This document shows positions 15,461 through 23,230 of a stretch of 32,200 nt of DNA, piece after piece. Below the pieces are notes generated by a model, which saw only the letters and a program-made list of their open reading frames with translations, had not been told where the DNA came from and did no database searches. The number at the start of each line of letters is the position of its first letter. Positions within the stretch are counted from its first letter, which is position 1. The position numbers were made by a program, and so were the translations under genes. Source of the DNA: Rhodobacteraceae bacterium KLH11 (GTDB lineage: Bacteria > Pseudomonadota > Alphaproteobacteria > Rhodobacterales > Rhodobacteraceae); assembly GCA_000158135.1 (NCBI GenBank), contig DS999531.1, forward strand, positions 510,606 to 542,805. The letters run 5' to 3'.

Positions 15461-17202
15461 TGGGCTGCTCCTTTCTGTGCTTGTGGCTGCGCCTGTTGCG
15501 CGGCGATCTGGGGCTTGTCTTTTGCAGGCAAACCAGCCTGACGGGGGCGCAGGATATCGTCCTTGTCACCAAACCCGGTCTGGCTGCCTTTGCTGAGTGT
15601 CAGCACCTTGTTCACAGCTTCCAGCGTGCTGGGGCGGTGCGTCATGACAAAAGTGATGGCCCCACGCGCGCTGGCCCCCCGGATTGCGTTGCGCAATGCC
15701 AGTTCACCCTGCGAATCGAGGTCCGAGTTCGGCTCGTCCAGCACCAGGATGAACGGGTCATTGTACAAAGCCCGCGCCAGAGCAATACGCTGACGCTGAC
15801 CGCCCGACAGGTGAAACCCGTCGCCCAGCTGCGTGTCATAGCCATCCGGCAGATCACTGATCAGGCCATGCACATCGGCAGAAACAGCCGCCTCAAACAC
15901 TTTGGCGTCATCGATCGAGGTGGCAAACCGCGCGATGTTTTCGCGGATCGTGCCGTCGAACAGCTGCACGTCCTGTGGCAGATACCCGACCATATGGCCC
16001 AGCTCTTGCGGGTCCCATTTGGACATCGGTGTGCCATCCAGACGGATCGCGCCACGCTGCGGGACCCAGATTCCCGCCAGCATTCTGGCCAGCGTGCTCT
16101 TGCCCGAGCCGCTATGGCCGATCACTGCCATCACGTCCCCTGCAGATAGGGCGAACTCGATGTCACCGATGGTGGCCTTGCGGGCCAGCGGCGGTCCGGC
16201 CTGTGCAATTGCAGTGTTAATCGACAATTGCGGGCGCGGCAGTGCCAGGCGTTTGGGCTGCTCGGGGAAGGCTTCATCCAGTGCCCGCAGGTTCTTGTAA
16301 GACCCCCGTGCTGCCAGAAAGCCACGCCACTGGCCGATCAGCTGATCAATCGGCGCCAGTGCGCGGGCCAGCACGATGGTGGCCGCAATCATCACCCCGG
16401 CGGTTGTCTGGCCGGTGATGGCCAGCGCCGCACCAAGACCCAGCATGCCCGACTGCAGCGCCATACGGATCGTCTTTGACAGAACCGAGAAACTGGCGAT
16501 ACGGTCGGACACTCGGGTTTTCAGAGTGTGGGCATCCTGTTGCAGAGCTGTCCAGCGCCGGGCGAGATCACCATTCATCCCCATTGCTTGGACAAGCTCT
16601 GCATTTTGCTCACTTGTGGTGAACAAAGCATCGGACCTGCTACGCGCGCGGGATGCATCCTGCATGACGCCGGCGGCGCGCGAATTGTTGATCAGGGCCA
16701 GAATTGTAAGGGTCAGCGCTCCGGCAAGGCCAAGCGCGCCCAGATAGGGGTGCAGCATATACAGCACCGCCAGATAGATCGGGATCCACGGCGCATCGAA
16801 AAACGCAATCAACGTAGAGCCCGAGATAAAGTCACGCAGACCGGTAATGTCTGCAGCCGGGTTATCTCCGGCAGCGGATTTGCCTTGCAGGCGGCGGCGG
16901 ATCGATGCCTTGAGCAACGGCGCGCCGATCTTCAGTTCAAACCGTGCACCCAGCCGGTTCAGGATACGGACCCGCACAAGATCCAGCAGGCCGGTCACAA
17001 CAAATACGCCGCCCAGCAGAAGGGTCAGCGCGATCAGCGTGTCCATGTTCTGGCTGGTCAATACGCGGTCATAGACCTGCAGCATGTAAAGCGGACCGGC
17101 GAGCATAAGAAGGTTAAGGATAAGGCTGAAGAAGCCGATTGCGAAAAAGCCGCCTCGTAGCGAGGACCAGGCTGTTTTGACGGATGATTTTTTCTGAAAC
17201 AT
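15457..17202 (-). CDS. Type I secretion ABC transporter, permease plus ATPase (PrtD/AprD type)
   Basis: The 581-residue half-transporter has membrane helices from about residue 20 to 300 (GFFAIGFFSLILNLLMLAGPLYMLQVYDRVL at the start, the usual PrtD beginning). A nucleotide-binding domain follows with Walker A GHSGSGKST (about 359), signature LSGGQRQR (about 465) and Walker B ILVLDEPNSDLD (about 486). No N-terminal C39 peptidase domain is present, which fits export of C-terminally signalled RTX proteins. The weak AAAGAGAT ribosome site before the ATG and the intergenic hairpin before it suggest lower expression than the RTX gene. ATP hydrolysis would drive secretion of the neighbouring RTX protein. 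Confidence 0.93.
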   Translation of the reverse strand: MFQKKSSVKTAWSSLRGGFFAIGFFSLILNLLMLAGPLYMLQVYDRVLTSQNMDTLIALTLLLGGVFVVTGLLDLVRVRILNRLGARFELKIGAPLLKASIRRRLQGKSAAGDNPAADITGLRDFISGSTLIAFFDAPWIPIYLAVLYMLHPYLGALGLAGALTLTILALINNSRAAGVMQDASRARSRSDALFTTSEQNAELVQAMGMNGDLARRWTALQQDAHTLKTRVSDRIASFSVLSKTIRMALQSGMLGLGAALAITGQTTAGVMIAATIVLARALAPIDQLIGQWRGFLAARGSYKNLRALDEAFPEQPKRLALPRPQLSINTAIAQAGPPLARKATIGDIEFALSAGDVMAVIGHSGSGKSTLARMLAGIWVPQRGAIRLDGTPMSKWDPQELGHMVGYLPQDVQLFDGTIRENIARFATSIDDAKVFEAAVSADVHGLISDLPDGYDTQLGDGFHLSGGQRQRIALARALYNDPFILVLDEPNSDLDSQGELALRNAIRGASARGAITFVMTHRPSTLEAVNKVLTLSKGSQTGFGDKDDILRPRQAGLPAKDKPQIAAQQAQPQAQKGAAQ

Positions 17203-17227
17203 GACGGTGATCTCTTTTCAGGGTGAA

Positions 17228-17253
17228 AGGGTGGCGACCTGCGCCGCCACCCT
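17228..17253 (-). terminator. Intergenic hairpin between the RTX gene and its ABC transporter (partial terminator/attenuator)
   Basis: A perfect 9-base stem, AGGGTGGCG / CGCCACCCT with an 8-base loop, lies in the 63-base gap after the RTX stop. On the transcribed strand it is followed by TTTC only, so it may let some transcription through. A stem here would give much RTX message and less transporter message, an arrangement common in RTX secretion operons. The attenuation itself is inferred. Confidence 0.6.
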
Positions 17254-17265
17254 GTTGGTTATTGA

Positions 17266-20200
17266 TCAGGCGACAAAGTCGTCGTCTGTCAGATCGCTGG
17301 CATTGATGCCTTGCAGACGGACCGAGTTGTCCGAGGCAAAGGACAGAACCGCATCTGCTCCATCCTGGACGATGTTCAGCGGGCCCTCGAAGTCGCCGAA
17401 GTCCAACTGGTCAAAGCCAGACTGGAAGTCCTGAACGGTGTCGTTGCCGAACTCACCTTCGAAGACAAAGGTATCGTTACCTTCGCCACCGATCAGGAGG
17501 TCATCGCCACCCTCACCGTTCAGCACATCGTTGCCATCTGCGCCGTTCAGCTTGTTGTCCTGATTGCTGCCGATGATCACGTCACCATCATCCGAACCGA
17601 TGACATTCTCGATCGAGGTGAGAATATCGGTTTCGATCTGGTTCTCGATCACATCTGCACCGATCACACCTGTGCCGCCAACAGCGTCCACATCAAGCGT
17701 GGCACCCGCGTCGACCAGCGTATCCTGAACCACCGGGCCGTTTACACCGGCAGGTGCATTGTGCAGGTGGATGGACGATACAACACCCGGGATCGGGGTT
17801 TGCAGATCGGCTTCGTTCAGGCCGGTAACGCTCAGTTCGCTGGAATAGGTGACTTCACCGGTTTCCAGGTTCTGAACAACCACTGCAGTGGCAAAGCCGG
17901 TGGCTTCGCTGTCAGACAGCGGGCCGGGCTCCTGTGCAGCGTCCAGCGGACCGCTCAGGTTGATGGTACGGATACCGTTTTCGGTGACATCACTGTCAAC
18001 CAGCAGCTGCCCGCGGATTTCACCGGCCGGGAAGTCGGCTGTGTGGATGTTGTAGTACAGGTTGTTTGCTGCAGCCTGCTCTACAAATTCACCCCCGTCC
18101 TCGATGTCCGAACCGAACTGAGCCGGCGCGTCTACAACCTGGTCAACAACGCTGATGTTGAACCCGGTGTCGCGGGTCGCTGTACCATTGCCGTTGGCAC
18201 CCAGATTTACCTTAACGGCCACATCCAGATCCGAGAAATCAGCAGTGTCGATGCCTTCACCACCGTCGATGAAGTCGTTTCCGAGGCCGCCGACGATCAC
18301 GTTGTCGCCTTCACCGGCGATCAGAACGTCATCTCCTGCGCCACCGTCGATGACACCGTTGATCTGACCGAGGTCTACAACGATGTCATCTCCGGCACCC
18401 AGTAACACGTTACCATTTACCACACCTGAGTCATCGTTAACGAACGTCACTGAGCCTGCATCGGTCGCGTCAATCGCATTGACCTGACCACTGATTTCGC
18501 CTTCGTTGAGAATGGCACCAAGAAGGTTCAGACCACCGTCAACCCGGATACCGGCAGCAGCGTCGCTGTCTTCCGAACCCGCAATCACACCGTCGTTCTG
18601 AACCAGACCGGCAAAGTTTGCATTCTCGACATTGCTGAACAGGCGCAGACCGTCACCAACCTGATTGCCTTCGGTTGCGTCACCGCGACCCTGGATCAGA
18701 CCTTCGTTGAAGATCGCAGCCGAAACCACGTCGCCATCCACGTCACCGGTCTGCAGCGATACGCCCGAACCGTTGTTCCCAAGCCCGGCGTCAACCGTGC
18801 CTGCGTTGGTGAAGGTATAGTTGTCAGCAGTGCCATCGGCGTAGACGGTGCCGTTGCGCTGGTTGCCAGTGCCCAGGATGGCACCGTTGTTGACGACATC
18901 AAGGCCTTCGCCATCAATGTTCACTGCACGGCTTGCCGAAGTAACAGTGCCGTTGTTGACAAAGCTACCACCCGTATGGTCACCGGTTCCAAAGTAGACG
19001 CCGTTCTGGACGCCACTGACCAGGCCGTTGTTGACCAGGCTGCCTTTGAAATTGATGCCGTTGACAACCCGAACACCCGCAACAGTACCGTTCGCGCCTT
19101 CAGACGTGATGGAACCGTTGTTGACGATGGTTGCATCGGTGGTACCGACGTTACCGACGTTGCCGATACGCACGCCGTCGCCAGCCAGATTGGTCGCTGC
19201 TCCGGCATTGCCGCGGCCCTGAATGGTGCCGTTGTTTTCAAGCGCAAACGTGTTGGCGCCGTCTTCCGCTCCGCCGATTTCAGCGCCAAAGCCGGAACCC
19301 TGGTTGCCTTCGCCCGCGTCAATCACACCCGTCACTTCGTTGGTGACCGAGAAGTCATCAGCCGTTCCGTCAGCATAAACTGTGCCGTTGCGCTGATCAG
19401 CAGTACCCAGAATGTCACCGGCGTTCTCAACCTGCAGCCCAACACCGTCGATGTTGAATGCACGGCTGTCCGAAGACACAACGCCGCCTTCTTCGTTAAC
19501 AAAGCGAGCACCCGAGTGGTCCGCGTTGCCGAAGTAAACGCCGTTTTGTACGCCCGAGATCGTGCCTGCGTTGATGAATTCACCATCAAGGCTCACACCA
19601 TCAACGACACGCGCGCCAGCAACAGTGCCGTTCGCACCTTCCGAGCGGATTTCGCCACGGTTGATGATTGTCGCTTCGGCCGTGCCCGAATTGCCCGGGT
19701 TACCGATGCGGATACCGTCTCCGGCCAGACCGGTGCCTGCCGCGCCGTTGCCACGACCCTGGATCAGACCGTCATTTTCCAGCGTGAAGGTGTTTGCACC
19801 GTCAGCCGCGCCGCCGATCTCGGTGGCAAAACCCGAACCCTGATTGTGCTCGCCTGCGTCAATGGTGCCATTGGCCAGATTGCGGACCGAGAAATCATCA
19901 GCTGTACCATCGGCATAAACGGTGCCGTTGCGCTGATCGCCGGTGCCCAGAATGTCGCCACCGTTGGTCAGGTCAACGCCTGTACCATCGATATTGACGG
20001 CACGGCTGCCCGACTGGATGGTGCCAAAGTTCAGAATGTCCAGATCATGCTCGGCATTGCCGATATACAGACCATTGCGGACGCCTTCGATCGTACCGGT
20101 CGAGGTGTTCAGGATACGGCCTTCAGAATTCGCGCCATCTGCGATACGGATACCACCTGCGGTGCCCTGATTGCTTTCCGACGAGACCAGACCGCTGTTG

Positions 20201-20979
20201 ACGATGTCAACCTCGGCAATGGTACCTTCGGCACCGTTGTTGATGCGGATGCCGTCACCCGCGCCCCCTGTGTTCGATGCTTCCTGACCGCGGCCCTGAA
20301 TGGTTGCACCAAAGCCGTTGAACAGAGTGTTCGATACGCGGTCGCCAACTTCGTCACCAACCTGCAGCGAAATACCGGCACCGCTGTTGCCTGCCCCGGC
20401 GTCGATGGTGCCGCCCGAGAAGTTGCTGATGCTGATGTCTTCGGCGGTCGAGTTGGTGTAGATCGTACCGTTGCGCTGATCTTCAAGGCCAATAATGTCG
20501 CCAAAGTTGCGAACACTGATGCCCTGCCCCTGAATGTCAACCGCACGGCTGACCGAGGAAATCACACCGCCGCTGAAATTGTCCAGACGGCCCGAGCTGT
20601 TTGCGCCAACGAACTGAACGCCGTTGAAGTCACCTGTGATCTCACCAAAGTTGCGGATATCCGCGCTGCCGGACACCTGAACGCCGGTTGCCAATGCGTC
20701 GGGGCCCGAGTTGGCTTCGATGCTGCCCGAGCGGAAGTTGAAGACCTGCCCATTTTCGCCTTCAACGGAAACAGCAGCCACAGCGTTGTTGGTTTCGATC
20801 TGTCCAAAGTTCAGAAGACGCGCGAAATCATTGTCCAGCACAAATGCCGGTGTGTTGTCGACAACAGTGCTCTGGAAGAAGCCGTTGTTGAGGGTCTGTC
20901 CATCACGGACAGTTTCTTGCGCCAGCGACGATGTCGTCAGCAGTCTGGCGCGCAAGGAAGCGAGGAAGTCGGAAAGCAT
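17266..20979 (-). CDS. Large secreted RTX protein with beta-helical repeats and CHRD-like segment (type I secretion substrate)
   Basis: A 1237-residue protein is read from ATG 20977-20979, chosen for the strong AAGGAGAA ribosome site; an ATG at 21012 is also in frame. Residues 30-165 are an incomplete first repeat. Residues 167-870 are four ~180-residue repeats full of N/D/G-rich strands (DQRNGTVYADGTAD, DGIRIGN, IQGRGN), as in right-handed beta-helix adhesins. RTX nonapeptides follow at about 879-910 (GGAGDD, GGLGND) and 1127-1170 (GADGND, GEGGDD, GGEGND). Between them (about 970-1090) lies CHRD-like sequence. The acidic C-terminus ends DDDFVA, typical of uncleaved type I secretion signals, and no Sec signal is evident. 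It is followed by its own ABC and HlyD genes. An extracellular adhesin or matrix role is inferred. Confidence 0.88.
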   Translation of the reverse strand: MLSDFLASLRARLLTTSSLAQETVRDGQTLNNGFFQSTVVDNTPAFVLDNDFARLLNFGQIETNNAVAAVSVEGENGQVFNFRSGSIEANSGPDALATGVQVSGSADIRNFGEITGDFNGVQFVGANSSGRLDNFSGGVISSVSRAVDIQGQGISVRNFGDIIGLEDQRNGTIYTNSTAEDISISNFSGGTIDAGAGNSGAGISLQVGDEVGDRVSNTLFNGFGATIQGRGQEASNTGGAGDGIRINNGAEGTIAEVDIVNSGLVSSESNQGTAGGIRIADGANSEGRILNTSTGTIEGVRNGLYIGNAEHDLDILNFGTIQSGSRAVNIDGTGVDLTNGGDILGTGDQRNGTVYADGTADDFSVRNLANGTIDAGEHNQGSGFATEIGGAADGANTFTLENDGLIQGRGNGAAGTGLAGDGIRIGNPGNSGTAEATIINRGEIRSEGANGTVAGARVVDGVSLDGEFINAGTISGVQNGVYFGNADHSGARFVNEEGGVVSSDSRAFNIDGVGLQVENAGDILGTADQRNGTVYADGTADDFSVTNEVTGVIDAGEGNQGSGFGAEIGGAEDGANTFALENNGTIQGRGNAGAATNLAGDGVRIGNVGNVGTTDATIVNNGSITSEGANGTVAGVRVVNGINFKGSLVNNGLVSGVQNGVYFGTGDHTGGSFVNNGTVTSASRAVNIDGEGLDVVNNGAILGTGNQRNGTVYADGTADNYTFTNAGTVDAGLGNNGSGVSLQTGDVDGDVVSAAIFNEGLIQGRGDATEGNQVGDGLRLFSNVENANFAGLVQNDGVIAGSEDSDAAAGIRVDGGLNLLGAILNEGEISGQVNAIDATDAGSVTFVNDDSGVVNGNVLLGAGDDIVVDLGQINGVIDGGAGDDVLIAGEGDNVIVGGLGNDFIDGGEGIDTADFSDLDVAVKVNLGANGNGTATRDTGFNISVVDQVVDAPAQFGSDIEDGGEFVEQAAANNLYYNIHTADFPAGEIRGQLLVDSDVTENGIRTINLSGPLDAAQEPGPLSDSEATGFATAVVVQNLETGEVTYSSELSVTGLNEADLQTPIPGVVSSIHLHNAPAGVNGPVVQDTLVDAGATLDVDAVGGTGVIGADVIENQIETDILTSIENVIGSDDGDVIIGSNQDNKLNGADGNDVLNGEGGDDLLIGGEGNDTFVFEGEFGNDTVQDFQSGFDQLDFGDFEGPLNIVQDGADAVLSFASDNSVRLQGINASDLTDDDFVA
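18380..20481 (-). repeat. Four tandem ~540-base repeats inside the RTX gene
   Basis: On the minus strand, units start at 20481, 19938, 19398 and 18864, each at a [DN]QRNGT motif. They are 543, 540 and 534 bases long, with the last one degrading near 18380. All differ by multiples of three, so the frame is kept. Units two and three are the most alike at protein level (GTVYADGTADDFSV, GANTF, IQGRGN, SEGANGTVAG shared). Such arrays can gain or lose units by recombination and are prone to assembly collapse. Confidence 0.85.
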
Positions 20980-21299
20980 TGGGTTCTCCTTGGGTTTCAA
21001 TTCGTCAGGCAAACGTCCAACCGGTGGGTCGTCTGTCCGCTGTCACAACAAGTGCGGATCAACCAAGGATTTTGAAATTCTTCCTTTGAATAGGGTGGAT
21101 AACCAACGCGAATAGTCACATAAGATGCGAGCTTGGGTGGTAATTTTATATTATAAAATCAGTATTTTAAGTGCTATAACTCCTCAGCCTTTTTCTATTC
21201 TCTGACACCGTTTCACCAAAAAGTGGGGGCAAGTGATGGTGAATCAGCATATGCGGGGTCTCATACGAGAATCCCATTCAGAGAACGCGCTGTCAGGTT
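20980..21299. other. 320-base region upstream of the RTX operon, AT-rich, no gene
   Basis: No gene is supported here. The stretch lies between the end of the LysR gene and the RTX start (both minus strand) and must carry the RTX promoter. It is noticeably more AT-rich than its surroundings around 21140-21200 and contains a perfect 17-base palindrome, listed separately. No convincing -35/-10 pair could be fixed. Confidence 0.5.
21143..21159. promoter_or_regulatory. AT-rich palindrome upstream of the RTX gene, candidate operator or promoter element
   Basis: ATTTTATA-T-TATAAAAT is a perfect inverted repeat with 8-base arms, about 165 bases before the RTX start codon. Read on the minus strand it contains TATAAT, an exact -10 hexamer, but no good -35 box is at the right distance. 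It could be a regulator site, a promoter core or both; the adjacent LysR protein is one candidate binder. Confidence 0.4.
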
Positions 21300-22274
21300 T
21301 CAACTATTGGTTGAGATTCGCTCTTTTGTCAGGCGCGTGTTGCGTGATGCAACAGTCCCCTGTGGCGGGTGCTGGCATACAAATTCCCCCATCGCCTCAA
21401 CGATTTCGGGGTTAGGGTATTGCGGCCGTGTCAGGGCCCCCAGTTCGCGCATGTTGCCCTTGTCATCAAAGGGCAGAAAGGACAGCCCAAAGCCATCGCG
21501 TTTGAACTGCTCGGCCGCAATGGCATTCACCATCGTATAGGCATCACTTTGCGCCACATATCTGCAGACAGTTTCAAACCGAGCGGTTGTGACGTCGATA
21601 CCGGTTTCTTCCGCCACCTTGTCCGACGCCGGTGGCAGGTCGCGCTCAAGATCATAGCCAAACGAGATCGGGAAGCGGATCAGCTTGTCTGCAGGCACCT
21701 CATGCGCCCAGATACTTGACTTGCGACTTAGCGGATGGCCCGAGCGGACCGCCAGATACAAAGGTTCCAGCCATAATGAGGTAAAATCCAGCGGGCGGGT
21801 CGACCCGCCATAGATCTGATCAAAGCTTTTGCGCGCGACAAAAGCCATGTCGATTGACCGCTCTTCAACCATTCGCGCCAGGGCAACCGGATATTCTTCG
21901 ACAATGATGATCTTCCGGTCAGAGGCCGCCTTGGCAAAAAGCTCACGAAAGTAATGCGACAGATAGGCAGCCAGGGTGGGTGTCATCCCCAGTCGAATGG
22001 CGGGCAGTTCGGTGGTTTTATGTCGTCGCGCCAGATCTCCGATACTGTCGACGATCTCGGTAATCTGGGTCGCATGACCAATCAGTTCCTGACCAAACGC
22101 AGTCAGAAGCACTCCGTCCCGGCCCCGTTCAAAAATCGGAACCCCCAGTTCGGCCTCAAGCTTTTTGATCTGGTTTGACAAGGCAGGCTGACTGACAGCC
22201 ACCGCCTGTGCGGCACGCGTGAAATTCTGATGCTCGGCGACGGCAATGACATATTGAAGGTCGCGTAAGTTCAT
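21300..22274 (-). CDS. LysR-family transcriptional regulator (OxyR-like N-terminus)
   Basis: A 324-residue protein is read from ATG 22272-22274. An in-frame upstream ATG (22325) would add residues before the conserved MNLRDLQYVIAVAEHQNF start. Residues 1-60 are the winged helix (FTRAAQAVAVSQPALSNQIKKLEAELGVPIFER), and about 90-300 the two-lobed effector domain (IRLGMTPTLAAYLSHYF...). The first 60 residues resemble OxyR. The effector domain has cysteines only in ETVCRYV and FVCQHPP and lacks the OxyR spacing, so a peroxide sensor is not supported. It is read toward the RTX operon 320 bases downstream on the same strand and away from the iron operon. Its target is unknown. Confidence 0.88.
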   Translation of the reverse strand: MNLRDLQYVIAVAEHQNFTRAAQAVAVSQPALSNQIKKLEAELGVPIFERGRDGVLLTAFGQELIGHATQITEIVDSIGDLARRHKTTELPAIRLGMTPTLAAYLSHYFRELFAKAASDRKIIIVEEYPVALARMVEERSIDMAFVARKSFDQIYGGSTRPLDFTSLWLEPLYLAVRSGHPLSRKSSIWAHEVPADKLIRFPISFGYDLERDLPPASDKVAEETGIDVTTARFETVCRYVAQSDAYTMVNAIAAEQFKRDGFGLSFLPFDDKGNMRELGALTRPQYPNPEIVEAMGEFVCQHPPQGTVASRNTRLTKERISTNS

Positions 22275-22383
22275 AACACTTGACTCAAACAAACACCGCG
22301 CAAAGGCGTCAAATACGCCATGCAAGTTCCGAACAGACTACTGAATCTTTTATCGAACCTGCCCGTCGCACGCGTATGTGGCA

Positions 22384-22401
22384 ACCTTCTTTCAAGAAGG
22401 T
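22384..22401. promoter_or_regulatory. Inverted repeat between the ZrgA-like gene and the LysR gene
   Basis: ACCTTCTT-TC-AAGAAGGT is a perfect inverted repeat with 8-base arms, downstream of the ZrgA-like gene and about 110 bases upstream of the LysR start. No T tract follows on the minus strand, so it could be a weak terminator or, given its position, an autoregulatory site for the LysR gene. The rest of this 186-base gap shows nothing else. Confidence 0.4.
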
Positions 22402-22460
22402 CTCGGATTCGTGAGCATTCGTGTGTTGGAGTGATGCGAACTGCGCGGCGATTCCCGGGA

Positions 22461-23000
22461 TCAGTTCGGCAAGGTCAGAACCGGCGCGGCGCGTTCCATT
22501 GTATAGTTCTGCGTGCCCGCGGCAGAGATCAGTTCAACCTCAAGACGTTGCGCCTTTGCAAACCGGTCGAAATAGGCAAACCGGATGGAAGACACCGAAA
22601 CAATATCCTGACACTGCACCAGATAATCCGCGTGAAATTTCGTTTGATCCATCGCTGCGGCACCAACCTGGTTTTCATCCTGCCCGAATGCATCACCCAC
22701 AATCGCAACATTTGCCGAGGCTGTCATGCAGCCCGCCTCGGGTGAAACTTCAAAAAGGCCAAGCGGCTCGGACAGCTCTGAGATCGCGACCGCAACCGCT
22801 GCACGCTCGTCCTCGTTTTCCGCAGCATGCCCGAAGCCAACGATATTGGCGCGCGGAACCTCAAGGGACAGGGCGAATTCCGTTTCGGCAAAGGATATGA
22901 CCATGCGGCCCGCCCCTTGCAAATAGGCGTCCGACGCAGTTGCATCTGCGGCGGTCAGTGCTGCGGGAAGAAGTGTTAGAATAACTGCCGCACACTTCAT
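22461..23000 (-). CDS. Exported ZrgA-like protein (DUF2796), histidine-poor variant
   Basis: A 179-residue protein is read from ATG 22998-23000. Another ATG four codons upstream (23012) is equally in frame; the downstream one has GGTGAA just before it. A Sec signal (MKCAAVILTLLPAALTAADATA) is followed by the DUF2796 pattern LSLEVPRANIVGFGHAAENEDERAAV, then AGCMTASANV, FHADYLVQC and a final FAYFDRFAKAQRLEVELISAAGTQNYTM. ZrgA proteins are periplasmic zinc-uptake components rich in His. This one lacks the usual leading HVHG motif and the His-rich loop, keeping very few His. It may bind another metal or no metal. It is divergent from the imelysin operon and shares its regulatory region. Confidence 0.72.
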   Translation of the reverse strand: MKCAAVILTLLPAALTAADATASDAYLQGAGRMVISFAETEFALSLEVPRANIVGFGHAAENEDERAAVAVAISELSEPLGLFEVSPEAGCMTASANVAIVGDAFGQDENQVGAAAMDQTKFHADYLVQCQDIVSVSSIRFAYFDRFAKAQRLEVELISAAGTQNYTMERAAPVLTLPN

Positions 23001-23120
23001 AGCTTTCACCATACACCATATAAAACAGTGTGCATTTTAATCGAATTATACCCAAGCGCAATCTTTGACGCGCGTTTGGGACCCACCAGATATGGGTAGG
23101 TAGATGCGGCGGGAATTATC

Positions 23121-23135
23121 TGACAATAAGACTCA
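23121..23135. promoter_or_regulatory. Candidate iron-responsive operator 1 (TGA-N9-TCA)
   Basis: TGACAATAAGACTCA matches the TGA-N9-TCA iron-responsive (IRO/RirA-type) box described in alphaproteobacteria; extended by one base on each side it is CTGA-N9-TCAG. It lies in the 230-base divergent region between the ZrgA-like gene and the imelysin operon, 96 bases before the imelysin ATG. The spaced six-base core is not rare by chance, so the presence of a second copy 27 bases away is the main support. Confidence 0.5.
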
Positions 23136-23142
23136 GGTTGAC

Positions 23143-23167
23143 TTTGTTGACTAATTCTCTCAGAAAA
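23143..23167. promoter_or_regulatory. Candidate iron-responsive operator 2 (TGA-N9-TCA overlapping an IscR-like site)
   Basis: TGACTAATTCTCTCA (23148-23162) is a second TGA-N9-TCA box. The surrounding 25 bases match 18 of 25 positions of the E. coli IscR type 1 consensus by eye, with the left half GACTAATTC matching completely. In Rhodobacterales an IscR-type protein is predicted to control iron genes through an Iron-Rhodo-box, so RirA-like and IscR-like control are both open. The site is 64 bases before the imelysin start codon. Confidence 0.5.
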
Positions 23168-23177
23168 CCCCTACCTG

Positions 23178-23197
23178 TCCCCACAGCGTAGTGGGGA
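23178..23197 (+). promoter_or_regulatory. Leader hairpin before the imelysin gene
   Basis: TCCCCAC-AGCGTA-GTGGGGA forms a perfect 7-base stem with a 6-base loop, ending 33 bases before the imelysin ATG and upstream of its AGGAAAGAG ribosome site. It would sit in the 5' untranslated region if transcription starts near the iron boxes. It may affect message stability or translation; no known riboswitch is recognised. Confidence 0.4.
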
Positions 23198-23230
23198 ATG
23201 ACTCCTATTAATCAGGAAAGAGTAATCAAA

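Noticed and set aside
18380..20481. CRISPR-like or transposon repeat array
   Set aside because: The repeats are ~540 bases, kept in frame and encode protein; there are no spacers, inverted ends or transposase.
18976..21075. A 699-codon open frame on the plus strand across the RTX gene
   Set aside because: It mirrors the repeats of the minus-strand gene and has no recognisable domain. The minus-strand frame has a strong ribosome site, RTX motifs and a matching exporter operon.
21300..22274. OxyR peroxide sensor
   Set aside because: The DNA-binding part resembles OxyR, but the regulatory cysteine pair with its spacing is absent.
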